A stretch of DNA of 64,000 nt from assembly GCA_023101885.1 (NCBI GenBank), contig JALPQD010000247.1, positions 620,001-684,000 of the forward strand. The letters are read 5' to 3'. Every line of letters starts with the position of its first letter. Within the stretch, counting starts at the first letter, position 1. Below the pieces are notes generated by a model. It searched no databases. It saw only the letters and a list, made by a program, of their open reading frames with translations, and was not told the origin of the DNA. Positions 1 to 10,459 of the stretch are shown one piece after another. Made by a program: the position numbers and the translations under genes. The DNA comes from Typhlomys cinereus (lineage: Eukaryota > Chordata > Mammalia > Rodentia > Platacanthomyidae).

Positions 1-1805
1 AGAAGTTGAAAAAGGTTTTGTGACAAAGTGTAAGTGATTTTGTATTGTTTTTTCTTACTCTAAATTTTTATGTAGGAAAGCTATGTAATTTATCTATGTC
101 AATTTTTAATATGTACCTCACAGCATTATTACATTAGATAATCAAAAGAGATGCATATTCCACTCTTCTGTTACTCACAAGCTTATTTTCTAAAAGTATT
201 CTTGCCAAAAACTTAAAATTCTAATTCCAATGACAATTTTAAGCAAGTATCTGGTTGAGCTCTTGAAATTGCAATTTATCTTTCTCTCAATACCCATTCT
301 TCCTTTGTCATCTCTAAATTTCTACATTTTCTTCTCATCTATCTCATGCTTTTCTCAATTTTTTGTGAACACATTTTGAAGATGAGAAAACTAAATCTGA
401 GACTTGAGATATTCACTGATATCTGAGCTGAAATATAATAATAATCTTTACAATAAATATCCCTGATATCTGTTACTGCATTAGGTTTTTTTTTTTTGCT
501 TTTCATTGCTGTCTTTTCTGTTTCCAATATAGATAGTACAGCTTGTTTGTAAGCCATCTAGATGAATCTTGCCCTGCAGGTTCATATCTTATATGTACAT
601 ATATTCGTGTATATAAATAAAATCTCAATGATGATCTAGATTTGCAGTATAGATTAAGAAGTCCACAGATGGAGGTTATTACAATCATGGAAGTAGATGA
701 AATCAGCTAGAGAGTTTCACACTGCAGCCAAAGCTCTGTTAAATATGTACAGCCAAGTATCCTGAGGAAAAGTACTTCTTTCCCCAGGATTGCACAGTAA
801 CTACTCCAAAAGATAATTAAAAGAAAGTTTCAATATCAATAGATATAAGAGCATTGTTGTAGGAACAATTGCCCAGAATAGAGGTAATTTAGGGTGTATA
901 GTCTGTAGAGAATGCAAAACCAATTAAGTTGACTAAGAAATGATTTCTATAACAGCAATTGTAAACAAAGTAAGTGATGAAATACTCTTCCTGGGAAAAT
1001 AGTTTGGAATAAGTTCTAAACAGCTACTGCAGGATATGATTGCTTTTAATAATGCATATGCAAACTTCATTTTATTACCTATTTTTAATAAGCATTGTGT
1101 TCTACATGGAAGTTATTTTGGAAAATTCCCAGTCACACAGTTATTCCCTCAATCAACAAAGATTTAACTATATGCATTCATTTCATGAATAAACAATAAC
1201 TTCAAATAGATCTCAACCTTTTATACTGTCCATATCTTTAACTTCCTTGCAACTTTATGCTCTTAGGTTTAAAGTGTGAACTAGGAATAATAGTAGCATA
1301 GCAATCATTTATTCAGAAACTAGATCTTGTGTTACTTCACCATGGCCATGGCTGTGTTATCAATGAACTATATCTGCTCAAATTTTTCCAATTTTAATTT
1401 TGCATCAGTTTCATGAATATATATGTAATGACTTCTAGTTGTCTTCAGCCCCATTCTCCTCCTTCATCTTCTTCCTTTCTCACTGAAAGACTTATTCTTT
1501 CTAACAATTCCCCCTCTTACTTTGTTTGTAACCCACTGAGTTAAATTAGATTTTCTTGCATGAACATGGATGGGAGTTTTACTGGAGCTTGAGTAATTTA
1601 TCAGTGGCTACACAATATGTTGAATTTTTTAAGCAAGAAAATAGCATAAATTAAGAGTGGTGATTTTTCTTGTTGTATGCAGAGTTAAAGTTCAGATCAT
1701 ACACAAATCACCTAAGTGGATTTGCGTTGCATCTATAAATTATATTTTCTCATAGACATATAGGTGTCAACTTGAGAATTGAAGGATGTGCTCTGGTAGC
1801 ATTTG
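1..1805. other. AT-rich intergenic DNA, no gene seen
   Basis: No reading frame with recognisable protein sequence and no RNA gene is visible. The stretch around 1430-1610 is weakly like rodent interspersed repeat sequence also seen near 4.3, 23.1 and 58.6 kb, but I cannot assign it to a family. Confidence 0.5.
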
Positions 1806-2111
1806 TGGGGTTAGTAGTTAAGGAAAGCCCTTGAGCAAGCTTGCACAAACACCTCTAATTAATGAGGGAAGACCCAACCTATGAGTGGGACCATTCCCTT
1901 GGCAAGCAGAAGATCCTGAATTCAGAACCCAGGTCCTACGTTTAAAAAAAAAGGCTGAAATAGCTGTGCCCTGCACTTCAGGCCATGGTGGGGGGAGCCT
2001 GGGAAATCCCAGAGCAAAGCAAGAAGGAGGTAGAAGAAATCCAGGATGATTCCTGAAGTCACCCTTGATCCTCCATGGTGACATACAGTGCCCTCTAATA
2101 CACACACACAC

Positions 2112-2150
<39 letters not shown>

Positions 2151-2155
2151 ATATT
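1806..2155 (+). mobile_element. Old tRNA-derived SINE (B2 superfamily) with AAAT tail
   Basis: A degenerate A-box-like start near 1806 and a B-box-like 'ctgaattcagaaccc' near 1917 are followed by a body resembling the older SINE at 22268 (shared 'cccagagcaaagcaa' and 'tccaggatgattcc'-type phrases). A short CA run and a (taaa)n tail end at about 2151. It is older and more diverged than the SINEs at 5.4-6.1 kb. The 5' part looks longer than usual, possibly from an internal insertion between the two boxes. Confidence 0.6.
2116..2151. repeat. (TAAA)n microsatellite
   Basis: About nine consecutive 'taaa' units form the tail of the old SINE that ends here. Confidence 0.9.
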
Positions 2156-3274
2156 CTTAAAAAATCATGTATCCTGTATCCCTATATTTGTCATATCTAT
2201 TGTTTGCTCAAAGACACAGAATTAAAGATGAAGCAGCATAATTAGTACACATTGAGAAAAAATTCTCATCACAAGTAGTTAACCAAAAGTATAATTGAAT
2301 AATTTAAGACCTCATGTACACTGAGTGTTTTATAAATGTTTTACAGGTAAATGAGCAATTTACTGAAACAGATAACTAATCGGATTAACAGCATATGAGA
2401 CTGTTTCTGGAATTCCACATTTCTATGATAAGAATAAAGCAAAGAAACCAGGTGGGCTTTCCCCAAACCCTTTCTCAACTACTTTGCCATCATTTTGTTG
2501 TAACTGGCACCTATTCTTTCATTTGTGCTTGAGACAACATACCTGCATTCTGCCTTCTTTGGCGTTGGCCCATTAATGTTCATAATCATTATCATTCTTT
2601 CCTTTTCTCCACATTTTTGAATTCACAAAATAGTGAAAATGTAGGATCAGAACACATATGCTGTTTATCTGGCTGAGATAGCTCACATCACTTTTCAATT
2701 TGGTAAGTTTTTTTAATCCTAATCAGACATAGATATTGTATTTTACTATATAGTTATGTGGAAAAGACAGATAAAAATCATGTGATTTTATTCCTCCATT
2801 TTGCCAGTGTATAAGATAATGCCAATAGAATGTTTAAGCATAAGCACTCTTGTTCTTTGTGAATAAATTTCAACTTGTCAAAATGTATTGTGTTTTTACA
2901 TTTAAATAAATGATTTCCCCATATTTAATTTGAAAATTTTGAGTCTATACCCTTGGTCTATAATGTTCAAAACATTAGTGTGAAACTTTTGTTTGTATTT
3001 TAATATCTTGTCCTTAGTATTTGAACTAACATCAAAAATATTTGGAGACTAATCTTTATTCTACTTCTTGAATTGGTTTTTATATGATTACTACTCATTT
3101 TTCCCTGAGGGTTGTATAAAATTCACCAACAATGACTTCTTGGAAAAGAGTTTTCCTTGTGGGAAGATTTTGAATTGTAAGCCCACAGTTTTATATGTAC
3201 AGCTTGATCAAGTTTTCTGTTCTTCCTTTCCTTAATTCTAATTCAGTAACATCCACTTTCAATATATCCTCAAT
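2156..3274. other. AT-rich intergenic DNA, nothing recognised
   Basis: No long reading frame, RNA gene or clear repeat family could be identified by eye. Confidence 0.5.
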
Positions 3275-4245
3275 CTATTTTATAGCTTTATTGGGGTGCA
3301 TTTTACATATCATTAAATTCAACTGAATATAGAGTTCAATAGTATCTAGTACACTCAGAGTTGTGTCATGCTAGTTGCAATTTGTTTTTCTAGCATTTAC
3401 AAAACCTTTAAAAGAAGTTTTAGAAACATTAACAGCCAATGGCAAGGGCCATTCCCATTCTCCAAGACATTTATTTCACTCTGGCTAGGAGCATTCTACT
3501 TTTGCTTTCAAAGATTTTGCACATTCTGAATAAAGATCGTAAATCCATTTAGACAGTTTTGTGAGCTCCTTTGTGTCTTCAATCATTGAGAACAATTTAA
3601 AGTTTTGGAATGTATCTGTACTTTGTTCATTTGTGACTGAAAAATATTCTATTTTGTTTTATAGGTCATGTATTTTTGACTTTTCAGGAGCTTATAGATA
3701 CATGAATTCTTTCTCTTATTAATCAATTGTGTATAATAATTTACTAAACATGTGTTTCAACTTTTCATATCTAACTGTTTTATTATTTTATATTATATAC
3801 AAATTAAATTATATATAAATAAAATTTATGAATTACATAGGAATTCTGTGCTTAAGCATTTAAGCATATGACAAATTATTGTCCAAAGCAATGATATGAA
3901 TTTTATTGTCTTATTAGTAATACAGAGAATCACCAATTATTCCACAACTTTCCTCACAGTTATTATCTATCTTTTATTATAATTGTAGCTACAGTAGTGA
4001 TATTGTTAGTGTGAAATAAAATCTCACTGTAGTTTTAATTTGCTCTTCCCTAATAGTTAAGAATTTTAATCACCTTTTTCTATAATTCTTAGGCATTTTA
4101 TACATTCTTGGGAGAGGTGGTTACTTAAATCCATTTCCAACATTTTATTTGGATTTTGTCTCCTTTGTTGTTGTAGTATAAGAATTCCTTATATACTTTG
4201 GACAATAATTAGGACCTCATCTGATATAATATTAACAAATAAAAC
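3275..4245 (-). mobile_element. Ancient L1 (L1M-type) fragment, antisense
   Basis: Reading the plus strand gives the antisense of an old mammalian L1 3' region. It starts with the 'ttattggggtgcattttacatat' type AT-rich 3' UTR phrase. It then runs through the ORF2 C-terminal region, with 'aaaatctcactgtagttttaatttg' near 4019 and the phrase ending in 'gacctcatctgatata' near 4212. All frames are broken. The call rests on remembered family phrases, so the limits are approximate. Confidence 0.6.
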
Positions 4246-5428
4246 ATCCCATTTAATGTGTAATTTTTGTTTTGATAATAGATTTTAACATATATTTTTC
4301 TTTTAGAGTTTTGAACATAAATACAATGAAGTTATATCATTTTCAACTCATATTACCCAGCCCCATCTTCTTTCTTTTTCATTCTGAAAACCTTTTTGCT
4401 CACCAGTATTCCTCTTAATTTTGTATCTTCTGGCATATGTGAGTTTCATCTGGGTGCTCTGTATTTATATGTATTTAAGCACTTACCAGAGCATTGGGAT
4501 AAATTATTGAGTACACCATCAAGGAAAGAAACTTCCCTTCACACATGTAACACTAATTCTCAGTAGTCTCTCAGGCAGGTATGAGACTTCTTATTATCTT
4601 GCCCCTTTCATGGTGAGATGTTTGATGGGTCTAATCTTGTGTAGGTCATGACAGAAATACATGTAACGTGAGTTCACCAGCAGTCATGTCCAATATATAC
4701 TATTTGACAGCAGCCTACCTGACAATCTAGATCTTACATTGCCACCATTTCTCTCCTTTCTGATAGTGAACTTTGGATCCACTGAAAAGATTAATTTTTC
4801 TGAAGTTCAACTTACCAGCATTATCACAGGAGTACAGTCCTTATTATTAGATGTTGTGCATTGTGATTTGCATATAATACACACTCTCATAATCTTGACT
4901 CTTGCAGAATGTGGATTTTTCTTCTTTCAAGTATTTATATTGATGACTAATCACAAACCTCTTGTGGAAAAGTTAAATTGGAATTTTTAAAATTATTCTG
5001 ACATCCCAAGCTCATTAATTGAGATCTATAATTGTTTGAACAATAAACTCCATCAGCCTTGAAGAGAAATTGTGGGTTTTACCGTTCTAACTATAGTCTT
5101 CTATTGTATTCTTTGGAGATTTTTCTCAGTAGAACCTGTTTCCAAAAAGAAACCTCCACAGGTGAATATTAGACAGGATGCTTTCGTTGACTCCTTGCTT
5201 TAGAAGCTATACTTCTCTAGTTTTTATTGAATAGAACTATCAATATTTGCTGGTAGTCCAATCAATTAGATGATGATTTTACCTTAGGTATCTTCTATAT
5301 AACTGGAGATTTCCTTCTGGGAAATATCTTAAAATCATGAATCTCACTCAATGTGCCTTCCTTTAGCAAAAGCTGAATTTTCTCCAACTTCTGTTTGTTT
5401 TCACTCATTGCCATACATTCTAATCAAT
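4246..5428. other. Intergenic DNA; weak old repeat at 4260-4640
   Basis: The first about 400 bases share short phrases with 58600-58830 and 23050-23640, which suggests one old interspersed repeat of uncertain class. The rest shows nothing I recognise. The 83-codon frame at 4739-4990 has no recognisable protein character. Confidence 0.4.
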
Positions 5429-5443
5429 TCACTTATTTTTCTT

Positions 5444-5736
5444 TTTTTTAATTTTTTTAATTTTTTTTATTATTCATTCAATTGTGCGCGTGTATGTGTG
5501 TGTGTGCCTGCGTGTATGTGTGTATGTGTGTGTAGAACCACGGACAAATTTGGGAACCACCATGGACCGCCTCCTTATTTACTCTGCCCCAGGATTCACA
5601 GACTCCGCCGTACCAGGACCTGAAACACAGGCCGCCCCTGCTTCTGCCCGGCGTCTATACGTGGGGTCTAGGATCCGAACTCAGGACCTTCCGCCTGCAA
5701 GGCAGAGGTTTAACCCCTGAGCCACCTCTCCAGCAC
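5444..5736 (-). mobile_element. Young tRNA-derived SINE (B2 superfamily), first of a tandem pair
   Basis: On the minus strand this reads as a tRNA-like head 'ctggagaggtggctcaggg' (A box) with a B box near 5670-5685 ('gagttcggatcc'), then a family-specific GC-rich body, a TG/CA run, and an A-rich tail (T-rich at 5444-5470 on the plus strand). It would have been transcribed by RNA polymerase III from the internal A/B boxes and mobilised by L1 proteins. It is flanked by direct copies of 'tcacttatttttctt' at 5429-5443 and 5737-5751, which are the target-site duplication. Confidence 0.85.
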
Positions 5737-5751
5737 TCACTTATTTTTCTT

Positions 5752-6055
5752 TTCTTTTTTTTTAATTTTTTAATTATTATTTATTATGTATTCAATTGTG
5801 CGTGTATGTGTGTGTGCGCTTGTGTGTATGTATGTATGTGTGTGTGTAGAACCACGAGCGAATTCGGGAACCACCATGGACGCCTCCATCTCCTGTTTAC
5901 TCTGCCCCGGGATTCACAGGCTCCTACCTACCAGGACCAGAAACGCAGGCCGCCCCCGCTTCTGCCCGGCGTCTATACGTGGGGTGTAGGATCCGAACTC
6001 AGGACCTTCTGCCTACAAGGCAGAGGCTTAACCTCTGAGCCACCTCTCCAGCCCC
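5752..6055 (-). mobile_element. Young tRNA-derived SINE (B2 superfamily), second of a tandem pair
   Basis: This is the same family and orientation as the element at 5444-5736, but with its own substitutions throughout the body, so it is not an exact recent duplication. The A and B boxes lie near 6030-6050 and 5985-6000. The flanking copies of 'tcacttatttttctt' are at 5737-5751 (shared with the first SINE) and 6056-6070, giving three copies of the target site around two elements. Confidence 0.85.
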
Positions 6056-6070
6056 TCACTTATTTTTCTT

Positions 6071-6879
6071 AATTGACCATTACACATAAATATTCTCTTG
6101 TGAAATAAACCATATGGCCATTAGCAGAAACAGATCTAATGATACACTTATTTAAATAAAAAATACTAGAAGACTTAGCATGTGTGAAACTTTCATTTAA
6201 AAAGCCTAACTGAACTTAGTTTGATTATCACTATGTGTGATACACTATTAGCAAAGTGTACAATCTTTATGAAATGTATAAATTTATTTTGGCAACATGA
6301 TTTCAAGAATTTAATTATCCATATATATCAGACAGAATCATTGCAAAAATTCCAATAAAAACTTCAATTAAGGTTCTAAATTATACACTTAATCGTATTT
6401 TTTAACTGCAAAAACTGATTTGCATAGATTTTCATTTGAAAAATACTTAATGTGAGATGAATATTACACTTATGTGTAGTCCCAGCTCTATTAGTTATTT
6501 CTGCTGTGGAAATGGCAATGCATTAATTTATCAAGTTTATTTTTGCTGCATCTACAATTTGTTGAAATTCTAAGATTTCTTTTTCTTAAATTCTCAGTAC
6601 TGAAATTTTGTATGTTCCTGACCATTCAAATTGAAATTTGTATTTACCCAACTGTCACCTGGAGGTGTTCTTGTTACTGAAGTATATTTTTGGTTAAGAG
6701 TGTAACTTGTAGTATCAAGAAGCTATCATAGGCTATAAGATTTTTTAGTTATGAATTTATTTGGTAAGAAAAGTCCAATGAATCATTATTTCCATTTATT
6801 CTCTTCCACATTAAAGTTAGAATAGCAACAATATTCTTAATCTTTTAACAAGAAGATAGTCAAAGCATTCTGTGACTTT
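6071..6879. other. AT-rich intergenic DNA, nothing recognised
   Basis: No supported gene, RNA or repeat is visible in this stretch. Confidence 0.5.
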
Positions 6880-8095
6880 CAGCCTCCTCAATGGATATAA
6901 CTCCAGCCTCTGCCAGGCATGCCTCTCCTTCCATGAAGGACTATAGAACTGTAAGCTGAATAAATCTCCCCTTTCTTCCTTTAACTTATTTGAATTTAAG
7001 TTTGTTTTGTAGTAATAAAGAAGAATAACTGCTACAGAAATCAGTACTAGAGAAGTAAGGTACTGTTGTAAGACTGTGAACCCTGTACCCAAAAGTTTTT
7101 ATGAAGTTCAGAGAAGTTGGTGCCAAGTAAAGAAGTATGATCAATGTGTCGATGTGACTTGTAAGCCTTTGGGAATGTTTGTTGTGAGAAATATGTGAAA
7201 CTTTGGAACTTTGTGTTGTATCTTGTATCTAGGCCTAAATTGCCATTTACAGAGAGTATGGAAAAGAGAAATGGTGTGAGAGACACTGACAGTGGAAGCT
7301 CAGCATGTAATGATACAGAGGGGAACTGAGACTGTGTTTGGAATTTTTCAGGGACGAATTCCACCTATAAAAATGCAAATCCCTTTGAAAGAAATGAGCT
7401 AAAGGGCAGAGTTCCAAAGAAACTGAAGCAACTGCTCAAGAAAGAGTCTTCCCAGTGTCAGTATAGAGAAGCAGAGTGCACTGTGATTTAAATGGGCCAA
7501 TTTCCACCTGGAAGTTATAGCAGAACTTGGCAAAATCATCCATGTGGTTCTGGATTTAGAGGCATCAAAGATGTAAAAGGGAGGAGGTTGTGGATACCTC
7601 CTCCAAGGTTTCAGAGAAAGAGGGAAAACAGAGAATATGAGGGAGTATTGGAATGTTTGCTGAGAGACCCAAAGAGGAAATTTTGTGCTGTGGAGTTGAA
7701 GCCAGGTTTGCCATTGAGAAGTTATAGTTAAAGATGCCAGAGCCAGTATAGAACATCTGCCAAGGAGAGTTGTATACCCTGGGAGGACAGAGTCCAAGAC
7801 AATGATAAATTCTATGAGCATCTGCACTGAAAGGGTGGAAATGAAGCCCTATGGAACTGTAAAGACTTCAACAAAAAGTACCAGAATTGGTGCTATAGGA
7901 TTTGGAGTTTCTCATGCATTTTCGGTCTTGTTATGGACTGATCTATCCTAGATATGTCTCCATTATTCATTTTGAATGGAAATATTTATTCTGTGCCATT
8001 GTATGATGGAAGAATGTAACCTGTATTTTGATCTTAGAGGAATTTTAGATTTTTGGACTGTGTTGGGACTACATACAGTGAATGGAAAAAAAGGA
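6880..8095 (+). mobile_element. ERVL-MaLR remnant: LTR end plus non-coding internal region
   Basis: An LTR-like 3' end at about 6950-7035 contains 'ctgaataaatctcccc', which includes an AATAAA signal. It is followed by a non-coding internal region resembling MaLR (MST/THE1/ORR type) internal sequence: 'aaactttggaactttg' near 7197, 'cctccaaggtttcagagaaag' near 7600, and a 'tttttggactgtgttggga' end near 8051. MaLR elements are non-autonomous, and no retroviral protein is encoded here. Family assignment is from phrase-level similarity, so the subfamily is unknown. A second related fragment lies at 25.2-26.0 kb. Confidence 0.6.
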
Positions 8096-8391
8096 GAGTT
8101 GAAAGTCTTAAAATTTAAATGAAACCTTTTTGCCACTCAACCATGAAAATTAAACAAAAACTTATTTTTTAACCTCGAAATAATTACAGTACAGTAATAA
8201 TGGACAAGTATGCACTCACTACTACTGTTCAGGATATATGTCTCATCTCATGAATAGAATGAAACTTGCTCTAATTTGTTTATAAATATTAGTATCATGT
8301 AGAAATGAGAAGAAATAATCAATTGTGTATTATTTTATATATGTTTCCCTGAATAGATTGCATGTGCTCTGGTTCTGGTATCTCTTAAAAT
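8096..8391. other. AT-rich flank of the full-length L1, nothing recognised
   Basis: No gene or repeat is visible. The sequence changes abruptly at 8403, where the GC-rich L1 5' UTR begins. Confidence 0.6.
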
Positions 8392-8402
8392 AAATGGAGA
8401 TA
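8392..8402 (+). repeat. Target-site duplication, left, of L1-A
   Basis: 'aaatggagata' is repeated at 15279-15289 right after the poly(A) tail of L1-A. Confidence 0.85.
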
Positions 8403-8990
8403 GAGTACCCACGCCCCCCCCCCCCCCCCCGCGCACCGCCCACCAGGACCCCCAGGTTGGCACACAGGGACCCGGCTCCGCCTCCCACCATCCATCCGGA
8501 GCCGCGCGCGGGACCCAGGGACCAGGAGGACCTCCCCCTGCGCCCGGGCCCCGCCCCAGCTGCCCTCGGGTTAAATGGCTCCACGACGTCGCCCCCATCC
8601 CCCCTTTTGCACCCTAAACCCGCTCCGCAGGTCGGGACGCGCGCGCGCGCGTGGTCCAGCCGGGCGTCCACGCCGCGCCCTAGCTGGTGAGTACCCCCGC
8701 CCCCCCCTCCCGCGCACCGCCCACCAGGACCCCCAGGTCGGCCCACAGGGACCCGGCTCCGCCTCCAACCATCCAGCCGGAGCCGCGCGCGGGACCCAGG
8801 GACCAGGAGGACCTCCCCCTGCGCCCGGGCCCCGCCCCAGCTGCCCTCGGGTTAAATAGCTCCACGCAGTCGCCCCCATCCCCCCTTTTGCACCCTAACC
8901 CGCTCCACCGGTCGGGACGCGCGCGCGGTCCAGCTGGGCCTCACCCCAGGAGCTAGGTAAGTCTCCGCCTGCCCCGCCCACCAGGACCAC
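8403..8990 (+). promoter_or_regulatory. L1-A 5' UTR: two tandem GC-rich monomers plus a partial third
   Basis: Monomer 1 is 8403-8688 and monomer 2 is 8689 to about 8958, both beginning 'gagtaccc'. A short partial third copy runs to about 8990. The monomers share long blocks such as the 'gggacccagggaccaggagg' segment and the 'tgccctcgggttaaat' segment. They are very CpG- and C-rich (C18 run near 8413-8430), unlike the AT-rich surroundings. In mouse L1s, monomer arrays act as the internal RNA polymerase II promoter, and I infer the same role here. Each monomer ends in a splice-donor-like sequence ('ctggtgagt', 'ctaggtaagt'). Confidence 0.85.
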
Positions 8991-9038
8991 AGGCCAAATA
9001 ATTCAGTTTAGTGAAATTGAGAGATCTTAAGAGTTAAA

Positions 9039-10440
9039 ATGACAATGCCAAAGTCAAAGTGCAAATCCATGAGAAGCAACAATCAAGTAAACAAATTTCC
9101 CACTGAAGAAATTAATCCCATAATGTTAGACTCCAACAAGAACAAACCCACGGAAAAAGGCCAAGAAAGCCCCACCCAGGATAAAGACTTTCAAAATATG
9201 ATCATTACCATGTTCAATACTATGAAAGAGGAAATCAGGGAGGAATTAAATAATCGAATCAATCGCTTTGAAGAGGAACACAACAGACATCTGGAGGAGT
9301 TGAGAAAAACAGTGCAAGAAACAAAAAGTGGCATAGAGCAGTTAAAACAAACTCAAGCAGAGTTTAAAACTGAGCTAAAAGACAAGTTATCTTCAACCCA
9401 GAACGCCACAGAGAGTCTTACCAACAGAACTAACGAAGCAGAAAACAGAATTTCAGACCTTGAAGATAAAGTGGGAGTACTAACCAGCTCAATGGAAGAG
9501 GTTGTTAAAGCCAAAAAGATACTTGAGAGAAATATCCAAGAGATATGGGACACCCTGAAGAAGCCTAACATGCGTATTCATGGAATACAGAGCAAGAATC
9601 TCAAAATACCACCCCTGAGGAAATTTTTCAAACGATCATCAAGGAAAACTTTCCTCATCTAAAAAAAGAGAGGCCCATCCATATACAAGAGGCATTCCGC
9701 ACCCCAAACAGATACGACCAAAATAGAAGCACGCCGCGGCAAATAATAGTTAAAACACTCCACATTCAAGATAAAGAACTGATGGGGCTGGAGAGGTGAC
9801 TCAGGGATTAAGCCTCCGCCTTGCAGGCGGAAGGTCCCGAGTTCGGATAACAGATCCCACGTATAGACGCCAGACGGAAGCGGGGGCGGCCTGCGCTTCT
9901 GGTCCTGGTAGGGCGGAGCCTGTGAATCCCGGGGCAGAAGGAGGTGGAGGCGTCCATGGTGGTTCGCGAATTCGTCCGTGGTTCTACACACACATACACA
10001 CACACACAGACACGCGCGGGCACATACACACAGTTGAATAAATAATAATAAAAAAAATTAAAAAAAAAAAAGATAAAGAACTGGTGCTGAGAGCTTCAAG
10101 GGAGAAAAAACAAGTCACTTTTAAAGGTAAACCTATTAAAATAACAAATGACTTCTCAGTCGAAACAGTAAAAGCAAGAAGAGCTTGGAGAGACATACTT
10201 CAAGTATTGAATGAGCAAAAATGTCAACCCAGGCTGATTTACCCTGCAAAACTATCAGTCATGATCGAGGGAGAAAGAAAAATTTTCCAGCACAAAGACA
10301 ACTTGAAAGGATACATGACCACCAAACCAGGCCTTCAAAAATGCTAGAAATGATACTCAAGCGTGAAGAAAAAAACAGGCATATCCAGGAGAACAGAAGG
10401 CAAGTATAACATCATTAAAAAAGAAGCAATATACTTATAA
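9039..10440 (+). pseudogene. L1-A ORF1 remnant (nucleic-acid chaperone), interrupted
   Basis: ORF1p coats L1 RNA as a trimer and acts as a nucleic-acid chaperone in the cytoplasmic RNP. The first about 180 codons read well: a basic N-terminus, then a long coiled coil rich in Glu, Lys and Leu heptads, up to 'MRIHGI'. A one-base deletion relative to L1-C near 9588 shifts the frame. A 288-bp SINE then splits the RNA-binding half, and another single-base loss near 10338 ('LQKC' then stop) shifts it again. The original stop aligns at 10438-10440. Two ATGs are present, at 9039 and 9045; the ORF1 start of L1-C aligns with the second. The frame cannot make a full-length ORF1p. Confidence 0.9.
9782..10069 (+). 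mobile_element. Young SINE (B2 superfamily) inserted in L1-A ORF1
   Basis: This is the same family as the pair at 5.4-6.1 kb, here on the plus strand. The A box is near 9791-9803 ('gaggtgactcaggg'), the B box near 9838-9850 ('cgagttcggataa'), followed by the family body, a CA run and an A-rich tail ending at 10069. The 14-base target-site duplication 'aagataaagaactg' is at 9768-9781 and 10070-10083. The nearly intact duplication shows the insertion postdates L1-A. Confidence 0.95.
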
Positions 10441-10459
10441 AAGCTACTAAACATAATAA

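Noticed and set aside
5444..6055. Possible tRNA genes or small proteins in the SINE pair
   Set aside because: The A and B boxes belong to SINE heads without a full cloverleaf, and the frames are shadows of SINE bodies and TG runs.
8330..8956. Several Pro/Gly/Arg-rich open frames on both strands
   Set aside because: They follow the GC-rich L1 monomers, where stops are rare by composition, and repeat from monomer to monomer. They are not genes.
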